Shown piece by piece: positions 1 through 5,417 of a stretch of DNA of 5,417 nucleotides. Source of the DNA: Paludibacter sp. (lineage in GTDB: Bacteria > Bacteroidota > Bacteroidia > Bacteroidales > Paludibacteraceae); assembly GCA_024709185.1 (NCBI GenBank), contig JANJXE010000006.1:1-5417 (forward strand), in the 5' to 3' direction. Position 1 is the stretch's first letter, and each line of letters starts with the position of its first letter. A program made the translations under genes and the position numbers. The notes beneath the pieces were generated by a model, which saw nothing but the letters and a program-made list of their open reading frames with translations, made no database searches and had not been told where the DNA came from.

Positions 1-164
1 ACGTAAAGATTACTTTTGACGATGGAACATCGACCACCATAAGAGAGTTAAAGGCCGGAACCATCGAAGATATGGCTGGCATTTTTAAAGCAGTTCGACA
101 GGCAGGATTTGCTACAGAAATTGTAGACAAAATTGCAGCTAATCTTTACTGGCAGAAAAAGTAA
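1..164 (+). CDS. C-terminal end of an unrecognised protein (5' truncated)
   Basis: Only the reading frame whose first full codon is at base 3 is open here; the other two forward frames stop within the first 20 bases. It gives 53 residues, starting VKITFDDGTSTTIRELKAG and ending LYWQKK, with a TAA stop at 162-164. The fragment suggests a short beta strand and turn (ITFDDGTSTT) followed by one or two amphipathic helices (IEDMAGIFKAVRQAGF, then TEIVDKIAANLYW). No membrane segment or catalytic motif is visible. A strong intrinsic terminator begins 20 bases after the stop, which supports this being a genuine gene end. I do not recognise the family. The start and most of the protein may lie upstream of the window. 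Confidence 0.7.
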   Translation, partial: VKITFDDGTSTTIRELKAGTIEDMAGIFKAVRQAGFATEIVDKIAANLYWQKK

Positions 165-184
165 AATGCGCTAACATTTAAAGC

Positions 185-225
185 AAACAGTCGTTTCAAA
201 TTATTGAAACGACTGTTTATTTTTA
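185..225 (+). terminator. Rho-independent terminator of the left-edge gene
   Basis: A perfect 15-bp inverted repeat has arms at 185-199 (AAACAGTCGTTTCAA) and 204-218, separated by the 4-base loop ATTA. The 3' arm ends in TTT and runs into ATTTTTATG, giving the U-rich tail of an intrinsic terminator. It lies 20 bases after the stop at 164 and about 50 bases before the promoter elements of the kinase gene, so it should insulate the kinase from upstream transcription. Confidence 0.9.
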
Positions 226-276
226 TGAACATATTGTCCCATCAATTGTTTAGCGATTATAAATTAGATTTTTGCT

Positions 277-307
277 TTAGCTATTGACAATTATTTAATT
301 ATCTTTG
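277..307 (+). promoter_or_regulatory. Bacteroidetes-type sigma-ABfr promoter for kinase 1
   Basis: TATCTTTG at 300-307 matches the Bacteroidetes -7 element TAnnTTTG at every fixed base. Exactly 19 bases upstream, at 277-280, lies TTAG, matching the -33 element TTTG at three of four positions. Transcription would begin near base 313-315, leaving a leader of about 45 nt before the ATG at 361. The consensus is established for this phylum; its use here is inferred from sequence match and position. Confidence 0.7.
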
Positions 308-360
308 AGACGATTTTTTCATCAACCCTCGTTTAAAATCGAACAATAGTTCAAGGATAT

Positions 361-2889
361 ATGCCTGATAAAAAATACAAATCCATCCTATCAATAGCCC
401 CTTTTGGGTATTCATATCACCGCATCATCCAGGATGATAAGGGAGTTCCGGTTGATTATGTGTTTCTGGAAGTAAACAAAGCATTTGAACAAATTACCGG
501 CCTGAGAGCAACCGATATAATTGGCAAAACAGTTTGCGAAGTGATACCCGGTATCAGAGAGGGTAGTTTTGATTGGGTAGCTTGTTACGGCGAAGTAGCA
601 TTGAGTGGTATTGAGTACGAATTTGAGCAATTTTCCGAACCCCTTAATAAATGGTTTCGTATACAGGCAAGCTCACCCGAGAAAGGTTATTTTACTACAA
701 TATTTACCGATATAACGACCCAATACAAACTTGCTGATATTGCTCAAACTTATCTGACGTATACACCTGAGAACATTGATTATCAATACATTATTGACAA
801 AGCATGTGAAATAGCAGGAGCTCCCTACGGCACTATCAATATTTTCGAAGAAGATGGCCGTGCTTTTTCAACCCTGGCATTTTCAGGGATGAATCCGTTT
901 ATTAAAAAGATGTCGGAAAAACTGGGTTTTCAATTACTAAATAAAAAATGGAAATACGATCCGGAACGGCAGGCAAAAATTGACCAGCAAAAAACCACCA
1001 CTTTTAGTTCATTGGACCAACTTACAGGCAATGTTTTACCTTCGTTACTAATTGATACTATTACATCTGCTTTTAACCTGGGAAAATTTGTGGTGGTAAA
1101 AACCGAGAAACAGGGTCGTATGTTGGGCGATTTCACCCTGATATTTACCAAAAAAGATCAGTTCTTAAACCAGGCAACGCTCGAAACTTTTGCCGATATG
1201 ACCGGTTTGCTATTGGACCGACTGAATCATGAACGCGAACTGGCCCGCGACCGGATACGGCTGGAACAAATCACCTCGCAAATCACAGATATTGTTTGGC
1301 GGTCGGACATGCAACTCAATAATATATATATCAGTCCATCGGTACAACGTGTGCTTGGATTTTCTGTTGAAGAATATAAGCAATTATCGGTTGAACAGCG
1401 TTATCCTTTGCATGTGATTCCAGGATTACGAAGATTTATGGAAGAAGAGCTAATGTTCGACAAACAACCAACTGCAGATAGAAACCGAACACGAATTGTA
1501 GAAACAGAACTTTATAAATCAGATGGCAGCACCATACCAATTGAAGTACATGTAAGTTTTGTGCGCGACAATGTCGGTAGGCCAGTAGGACTTCAGGGAG
1601 TATCGCGAGACATCAGTGAGCGAAAAAAGCTTGAGAAGGCTGTACATAAACAGTCCCGGTTACGGGAACTTCTAATGCATATTTCTTCCGAGTTTATCAA
1701 TATCCCACTTGGAAAGATGGACGATACCATTCAACAATCACTGGAGACACTGGGAAAATTTGTAAATGCCGATAGATCTTATGCATTTGATTACGACTGG
1801 GAGAAGAATATTTGCAACAATACTTTTGAATGGTGTGCTACCGGCATTAAGCCTCAACTCGATAACCTGCAGGCAGTACCTCTCGACATGATGCCCGATT
1901 GGGTAAGTGCACATAGAAATGGTGATGCCATGATTGTTCCGGATGTGTATGAATTACCACATGGTCTGGTACGAGAAATTCTTGAGCCTCAAGATATTAA
2001 AAGCGCATTGACGGTTCCCATGATGAATGAAGGACTGTGCATTGGTTTTGTGGGTTTCGACTCAGTAAGGGAACATCGAGACTATTCAGAGGCAGAACTT
2101 CAGCTTCTGAAATTATTTGCCCAAATGCTGGTAAATGCAATATTAAGGAAAAAAACCGTTGAGGAATTAATTGCCGCAAAGGAACGTGCTGAAGAAAGTG
2201 ATAGGTTGAAGTCGGCTTTTCTCGCTAATATCAGTCACGAGATTCGTACGCCTATGAATGGCATCATCGGATTTCTCGATCTGCTTCGCCAGCCTAATCT
2301 GAATGAAGAAGACCGTAAAAGTTATCTCGACATCGTTAACGAGAGCGGAGAACGCCTGTTGAACACCATCAATTCGATAATTGAATTATCGAGAATTGAA
2401 TCTGGTGATATCCCTGTAGATAAACAGGAAGTGGATTTGCCCTTATTTATGGCATTTTACCACGATTTCTTTTCACATCAGGCAACCAAAAAAGGGATAG
2501 AGCTTAAAGAATTTACGTTGAATATTGACAGAGAAAGCATTTTCACAGACAAGACTATGCTCGATTCCATCCTGACCAACCTGATAAAAAATGCAATCAA
2601 ATTTACTGATAAGGGCAGTATTGAAGTGGGATGCAACCAACAGGGAAATGACGATTTTCTGTTTTACGTAAAAGATACCGGCAAAGGCATAAAAGCCGAT
2701 AAGCTGGAAGCAATTTTCGGCCGCTTTGTTCAGGAAGACAGTTCGTTTACCCGTAATCACGAAGGCTCAGGACTGGGCTTATCGATTGCAAAAGCTTATG
2801 TTGAGACCCTGGGAGGAAGTATATGGGTAGAATCGGAACCCGGAGAGGGAAGTTGTTTTTATTTTACTATACCATCAGCATATCAATAA
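361..2889 (+). CDS. Soluble multi-sensor histidine kinase, PAS-GAF-PAS-GAF-HisKA-HATPase
   Basis: An 842-residue protein with no signal peptide or membrane segment, so probably a cytoplasmic two-component sensor kinase that autophosphorylates and passes the phosphate to a response regulator. Approximate domain order: PAS 10-119; GAF 125-295; helical linker 281-304; PAS with PAC end 298-425 (closing RDISERKKLEKA); GAF 430-597, with the TFEWCATGI and GFVGFDSV motifs typical of a GAF subfamily in Bacteroidetes sensors; coiled coil 596-618; HisKA 619-685; HATPase 730-838. The H box SHEIRTPMNG places the phosphoacceptor at His626. The ATP site is complete: N box LIKNAIKFT (Asn744), G1 DTGKGI (772-777), F box IFGRF (785-789), G2 GSGLGL (802-807). 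There is no C-terminal receiver, so it is not a hybrid kinase. The ligands of the PAS and GAF domains cannot be told from sequence. AAGGA at 353-357 lies only 3 bases before the ATG, closer than usual; Bacteroidetes rely little on Shine-Dalgarno pairing. No response regulator gene is adjacent. Confidence 0.95.
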   Translation: MPDKKYKSILSIAPFGYSYHRIIQDDKGVPVDYVFLEVNKAFEQITGLRATDIIGKTVCEVIPGIREGSFDWVACYGEVALSGIEYEFEQFSEPLNKWFRIQASSPEKGYFTTIFTDITTQYKLADIAQTYLTYTPENIDYQYIIDKACEIAGAPYGTINIFEEDGRAFSTLAFSGMNPFIKKMSEKLGFQLLNKKWKYDPERQAKIDQQKTTTFSSLDQLTGNVLPSLLIDTITSAFNLGKFVVVKTEKQGRMLGDFTLIFTKKDQFLNQATLETFADMTGLLLDRLNHERELARDRIRLEQITSQITDIVWRSDMQLNNIYISPSVQRVLGFSVEEYKQLSVEQRYPLHVIPGLRRFMEEELMFDKQPTADRNRTRIVETELYKSDGSTIPIEVHVSFVRDNVGRPVGLQGVSRDISERKKLEKAVHKQSRLRELLMHISSEFINIPLGKMDDTIQQSLETLGKFVNADRSYAFDYDWEKNICNNTFEWCATGIKPQLDNLQAVPLDMMPDWVSAHRNGDAMIVPDVYELPHGLVREILEPQDIKSALTVPMMNEGLCIGFVGFDSVREHRDYSEAELQLLKLFAQMLVNAILRKKTVEELIAAKERAEESDRLKSAFLANISHEIRTPMNGIIGFLDLLRQPNLNEEDRKSYLDIVNESGERLLNTINSIIELSRIESGDIPVDKQEVDLPLFMAFYHDFFSHQATKKGIELKEFTLNIDRESIFTDKTMLDSILTNLIKNAIKFTDKGSIEVGCNQQGNDDFLFYVKDTGKGIKADKLEAIFGRFVQEDSSFTRNHEGSGLGLSIAKAYVETLGGSIWVESEPGEGSCFYFTIPSAYQ

Positions 2890-2926
2890 ACAAACATTGC
2901 AGGTAAATTCGACTTCACCTGCAATG
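2884..2926 (-). terminator. Hairpin terminator between convergent genes
   Basis: A perfect 10-bp inverted repeat has arms CATTGCAGGT (2895-2904) and ACCTGCAATG (2917-2926) with a 12-base loop. Read on the - strand, the stem is followed by TTTGTTTATTG, a U-rich tail, so it works best as terminator of the exported-protein gene, whose stop at 2960 lies about 34 bases upstream. On the + strand the stem starts 6 bases after the kinase stop at 2889, but the bases after it (CGTATAGAATAATT) are only weakly T-rich. It may still stop kinase transcription, but that is less certain. Confidence 0.7.
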
Positions 2927-2959
2927 CGTATAGAATAATTATGTGAAAACTTAACTGAT

Positions 2960-3751
2960 TTACCTTACCATTACTTTGTGAGTAATTCCGTTAATACGGA
3001 GCATATAAATCCCCTGATTTACATTCATAGCAAACTGATTTTCAACAGCTTCTTTAACCAGCAACTGACCTGTCAATGAATAAAGTTCTACAGTAGCTGC
3101 ACCAGCAAACTGAGCTTCTATCCTGCCGTTGTTTCCATTGATAACTGCTTTATCTGAGCCATTGGTCAAACCTGTAGTGATCGATTTTGTAAATGTAGCT
3201 TTGTAACCGGCAACCGCACTGCTGTAAGCTACAGCCTGACCTCCGGGAACCATCGAATTCCAGTTTCCGCCAGTGTAGAATTGATTTTTCGACATTGCCA
3301 CTTCGAGTGTATAGGTATTGGTACCACTCAATGTTGCCAGCGCCATTAAATCAACAGCTGCATCCATTTTGTCGTAAATATAATTATTACCGCTTTTATA
3401 AGCCTGAAAGTCTAATACAATCTGACTCCAGGTGCCGGGAGTTGCATCGCTTTTATAAACCCTGTAATACAGCACAAACGAAGTTGCATCGTACCCGGGT
3501 AAATCATCAGTCCAACCATTACCTGCACCTCCGTTTAACACCAGTGAAGTAGGTGTTCCGAAATCATAGTTATTAACAGCTGTATTGGAACCCCAGTCGC
3601 CATCGGTCCAGCCTTCGTTGTTCAGCACATATTTATAGGCTGCGCCACCATCCTTAGTGATAGATACTGCACTGGTAGCCCAACCGCCACCTGCATACAT
3701 AAAACCAGTTGTTACAAAAGCAACAAGAAAAAGTGTACTAATTTTTTTCAT
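2960..3751 (-). CDS. Exported protein with T9SS type A C-terminal sorting domain
   Basis: A 263-residue protein. The N-terminus has a Sec signal peptide: MKK, a hydrophobic core (residues 4-18) and a likely cut after Ala20 (MYA/GGG). Residues about 24-190 form a Trp-, Gly- and Tyr-rich, cysteine-free region, probably a beta-sandwich, with marker motifs LNNEGWTDGDWG (43-54), LYYRVYK (94-100) and NTYTLEVA (145-152). I recall a similar LYYRVY...TYTLEV pattern in secreted proteins of Bacteroidetes, often beside other domains, but cannot name its ligand. After a linker (about 191-208), residues 209-263 form a T9SS type A sorting domain: VELYSLTGQLL (221-231), GIYMLRI (247-253) and a terminal KVMVR. 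Family knowledge predicts export by Sec, then T9SS passage across the outer membrane, with tail removal and release or anchoring to the surface. No catalytic motif is visible, so a binding or structural role is more likely than an enzyme. It is monocistronic, convergent with kinase 1 and divergent from the next gene. Confidence 0.9.
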   Translation of the reverse strand: MKKISTLFLVAFVTTGFMYAGGGWATSAVSITKDGGAAYKYVLNNEGWTDGDWGSNTAVNNYDFGTPTSLVLNGGAGNGWTDDLPGYDATSFVLYYRVYKSDATPGTWSQIVLDFQAYKSGNNYIYDKMDAAVDLMALATLSGTNTYTLEVAMSKNQFYTGGNWNSMVPGGQAVAYSSAVAGYKATFTKSITTGLTNGSDKAVINGNNGRIEAQFAGAATVELYSLTGQLLVKEAVENQFAMNVNQGIYMLRINGITHKVMVR

Positions 3752-3768
3752 ATATCATTATCATTTAA

Positions 3769-3785
3769 AGGGTTAATAAAACCCT
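3769..3785 (-). other. Small leader hairpin upstream of the exported-protein gene
   Basis: AGGGTT (3769-3774) and AACCCT (3780-3785) form a perfect 6-bp inverted repeat around a 5-base loop. It lies 18 bases before the ATG on the - strand and directly next to the candidate -7 box, so depending on the true transcription start it may or may not be fully transcribed. It could be a stabilising 5' leader stem or an operator; the stem is short enough that chance is also possible. Confidence 0.3.
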
Positions 3786-3786
3786 G

Positions 3787-3794
3787 TAAAGTTA
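3787..3794 (-). promoter_or_regulatory. Possible -7 element of the exported-protein gene
   Basis: Read on the - strand the sequence is TAACTTTA, which matches TAnnTTTG except for the last base. It lies about 36 bases upstream of the ATG at 3751, a plausible distance. No good TTTG -33 element lies at 19 bases, and I found no full-consensus promoter for this gene in the region. The promoter may therefore be weak, activator-dependent or read by another sigma factor. Confidence 0.3.
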
Positions 3795-4034
3795 ATGTAT
3801 TCAACCAGATAATAATTATATTTGGCAAGAAAAAACAAATTGTCAACTTGCAAACGATTGCATAAATCAATAAAAAAAATATTGAACGGATGAACAGGTT
3901 ACTAATTACGCATTTTTAATATACAGTAGGACACATAAAAATTTAATTCAGCAATATTCGGGATAGAGTGTAATAGTCAATGACAATTTAATTTAACAGA
4001 TTTACAATTATACTGAAATAAAATATTGTTACCT

Positions 4035-4065
4035 TTTGTGATTAATTCCAAAATGTATATATTTG
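4035..4065 (+). promoter_or_regulatory. Exact Bacteroidetes consensus promoter for the second sensor gene
   Basis: TTTG at 4035-4038, a 19-base spacer, then TATATTTG at 4058-4065 match the TTTG-N19-TAnnTTTG consensus at every fixed position. Transcription should start around 4071-4073. This helps decide the start codon of the gene: the ATG at 4118 gives a leader of about 45 nt, whereas the in-frame ATG at 4076 would lie almost at the 5' end of the mRNA. Confidence 0.85.
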
Positions 4066-4117
4066 TGAAATTTATATGGTTTTGCAAAATATTACATTTA
4101 GCGAAAAACACACTATA

Positions 4118-5417
4118 ATGGAAGTCAGCAAATCGAAGGAAGAGCTCATTTACGAGTTGAATGAAAGAATTAAAGAGATGGAATGCCATTATCAGCTTTC
4201 TGAGATAATGAGTAATCCAACTCTTACTGTTGAAGAGTTTTGCCAGCAGACTGTCGACATCCTGCCTTCAGGCTGGCAACATCCTGAACGCACCGCTGCT
4301 CGTTTATATATTGATGGAGCTACCTATCATACAGCAAATTTCAGGGAAAGCAAGCACCTGATGATCGAAAATATCGAATTATTGGGTCAGGTACGTGGCG
4401 AAATCTCCATTAGCGTTGACATCGAAACCGGACTTTCAGATAAACCTGTATTTCTTCAGGAAGAATATCGTTTACTACGTTCCATTGCCATTCGTATCGG
4501 GAAGTTTATAGAAAAAAGTCAGAACGACCAATCCTTATCGGAAAGTAACCAGCTTTATAAAGCAATTATCAATGCATCTCCCGATGGCATTTCGATTGTC
4601 GACCCAAACGGAAAGATTATGTTTGCATCGCCAAAAACGCTGGAAATGTTTGGATTAACAAGCCAGGAGGAGCTTCATGGCCGAAACTTTATCGAATTCA
4701 TAGTTGAGGCAGACAGAGATCGTGCTAAGTCCACCATCATTAAAATGTACCAGGGGATCTATTCCGGTGCTGCAGTATACAGAGCCTATAAGACAGACAA
4801 GTCGGTTTTTGATGTAGAAGTGAATGCTGAGTTTATTCGGGATGACAATGGCAATCCTGTTCGTATACTGTTTATTATCAGGGATGTGACCAATCGGACT
4901 CTGGTTGAACAGGCTCTACGAAAAAGTGAATCTGATTTTAAATTACTAATTGAATCAGCCCCGGTCGGAATTGTTATTCTCGATAGTGATCAGCAAATAC
5001 TATCGATAAATAAAAAATTTAATCAAATCACGGGTTATTCCAAGCAGATTATTCAAAATATTGATGTTTGGTGGAAATTAGCCTATCCTGATGAAGAATA
5101 CCGGAACAGAATTAAACAAGAATGGGAAGAAGAGCTCAGGGTGTATTTCAGTGGTCGGAGATCCTTTATTCCAACGGAAGTTCGTATTTGTTGCAGCGAT
5201 GGTTCGTACAAATATGTAGAAATTAGTTTGGTTTCAACCGGGAATCTGAATATCGTCACTTTTGTAGATACTACCGAACGAACCCTGAACTCCATTGAAA
5301 TAACCAACCAAAAAAATTACATCTCATCTATTTTATCGGCTATGCCCGACCTTTTGTTTGTGGTTGATCGCACTGGAATTATCCTCGATGTTAATGAAGG
5401 GAAGGATGACGAATTGT
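4118..5417 (+). CDS. Multi-PAS sensory protein, probable histidine kinase (3' truncated)
   Basis: The frame from the ATG at 4118 stays open for 433 codons to the window edge, so the output domain is not seen. Residues 1-22 (MEVSKSKEELIYELNERIKE...) look like a short coiled coil. Residues about 23-135 form a GAF-like domain with TVDILPSGWQHPERTAARL (45-63), a later EISISVD (95-101) and FLQEEYRLLRSIAIRIGKF (112-130), a pattern I recognise from many Bacteroidetes PAS kinases. PAS 1 spans about 144-270, from YKAIINASPDGISIVD to the RDVTNRTLVEQAL end. PAS 2 spans about 273-398, from FKLLIESAPVGIVILD to FVDTTERTL. A third PAS begins at about 402 (YISSILSAMPDLLFVVDRTG) and is cut off. No signal peptide or membrane segment is visible, so it is probably cytoplasmic. 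An in-frame ATG at 4076 would add 14 residues (MVLQNITFSEKHTI), but the promoter position argues against it. A histidine kinase end is the likeliest output; GGDEF, SpoIIE or LuxR-type ends cannot be excluded. Confidence 0.9.
   Translation, partial: MEVSKSKEELIYELNERIKEMECHYQLSEIMSNPTLTVEEFCQQTVDILPSGWQHPERTAARLYIDGATYHTANFRESKHLMIENIELLGQVRGEISISVDIETGLSDKPVFLQEEYRLLRSIAIRIGKFIEKSQNDQSLSESNQLYKAIINASPDGISIVDPNGKIMFASPKTLEMFGLTSQEELHGRNFIEFIVEADRDRAKSTIIKMYQGIYSGAAVYRAYKTDKSVFDVEVNAEFIRDDNGNPVRILFIIRDVTNRTLVEQALRKSESDFKLLIESAPVGIVILDSDQQILSINKKFNQITGYSKQIIQNIDVWWKLAYPDEEYRNRIKQEWEEELRVYFSGRRSFIPTEVRICCSDGSYKYVEISLVSTGNLNIVTFVDTTERTLNSIEITNQKNYISSILSAMPDLLFVVDRTGIILDVNEGKDDEL

Larger units (their letters stand above)
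3752..4117. other. AT-rich divergent intergenic region (366 bp)
   Basis: This region separates the start of the exported-protein gene (leftward) from the start of the second sensor gene (rightward). It is strongly AT-rich. I see no convincing coding frame, tRNA or long repeat in it. Visible elements are a small hairpin in the exported gene's leader (3769-3785), a weak -7-like box for that gene (3787-3794), a short inverted repeat TGCAA-ACGA-TTGCA (3849-3862), a consensus promoter for the second sensor (4035-4065) and the 10-bp palindrome TTTTGCAAAA (4080-4089) just past the expected transcription start of that gene. Confidence 0.8.

Noticed and set aside
1229..2760. Several 60-95 codon frames on both strands within kinase 1 (for example 1229-1417, 1997-2179 and 2473-2760)
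   Set aside because: All overlap well-defined PAS, GAF, HisKA or HATPase coding sequence and look like shadow frames.
3295..3552. An 85-codon + strand frame inside the exported-protein gene
   Set aside because: It is fully antisense to a gene with a clear signal peptide and T9SS domain; its product is low-complexity and resembles nothing known.
3849..3862. Inverted repeat TGCAA-ACGA-TTGCA upstream of the exported-protein gene, considered as an operator
   Set aside because: The arms are only 5 bp, the distance to any promoter element is large, and no second copy was seen in the region; chance is the simplest explanation.
3977..4189. A 70-codon - strand frame across the promoter and start of the second sensor gene
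   Set aside because: It lies antisense to the consensus promoter and to the first 24 codons of the sensor gene, has a composition typical of AT-rich non-coding DNA (many Phe, Asn, Ile) and no recognisable domain.
4118..5417. Possibility that the second sensor is a duplicate of kinase 1
   Set aside because: The visible domain order differs (GAF-like, PAS, PAS, PAS versus PAS, GAF, PAS, GAF) and the PAS sequences share only general family features, so a recent tandem duplication is not supported.
1..5417. CRISPR array, tRNA/rRNA, insertion sequence, toxin-antitoxin or phage-defence genes
   Set aside because: No direct-repeat array, terminal inverted repeats with a transposase, structured RNA pattern or relevant protein motif was seen on either strand.

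Overview
The window looks like a chromosomal segment from a Bacteroidota (Bacteroidetes) bacterium, probably a Bacteroidales or Marinilabiliales-like lineage. Three things support this. A secreted protein carries a C-terminal type IX secretion (T9SS) sorting domain. Two promoters fit the Bacteroidetes pattern TTTG-N19-TAnnTTTG, one exactly and one with a single weak position. Two long soluble PAS/GAF signalling proteins are of a kind common in this phylum. The intergenic DNA is very AT-rich. The phylum assignment is solid; anything finer is a guess.

Layout: (1) Positions 1-164 hold the last 53 codons of an unrecognised + strand gene, followed by a strong intrinsic terminator (a perfect 15-bp stem). 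(2) Positions 277-307 hold a promoter driving a complete 842-residue soluble histidine kinase with order PAS-GAF-PAS-GAF-HisKA-HATPase (361-2889). (3) On the opposite strand and convergent to it, 2960-3751 encodes a 263-residue exported protein with a signal peptide, a beta-rich domain and a T9SS sorting domain. The gap between the two stops holds a hairpin with a T-rich tail on the - strand. (4) The 366-bp divergent intergenic region (3752-4117) contains an exact consensus promoter for the next gene. (5) A second sensory protein starts at 4118 and runs off the right edge. Its 433 visible codons encode a GAF-like domain and two PAS domains, and they enter a third PAS domain.

How the genes relate: the two sensory proteins lie in the same direction on either side of the exported-protein gene. 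Each has its own promoter with the same 19-bp spacing and an expected leader of about 45 nt, so they look like independent transcription units. No response regulator or transmembrane sensor is visible, and kinase 1 has no receiver domain, so its partner must be encoded elsewhere. A functional link between the exported protein and either sensor is conjecture. I see no mobile element, CRISPR array, RNA gene or clearly new system; the protein parts belong to known families, except for the uncharacterised exported domain and the unrecognised C-terminal fragment at the left edge.
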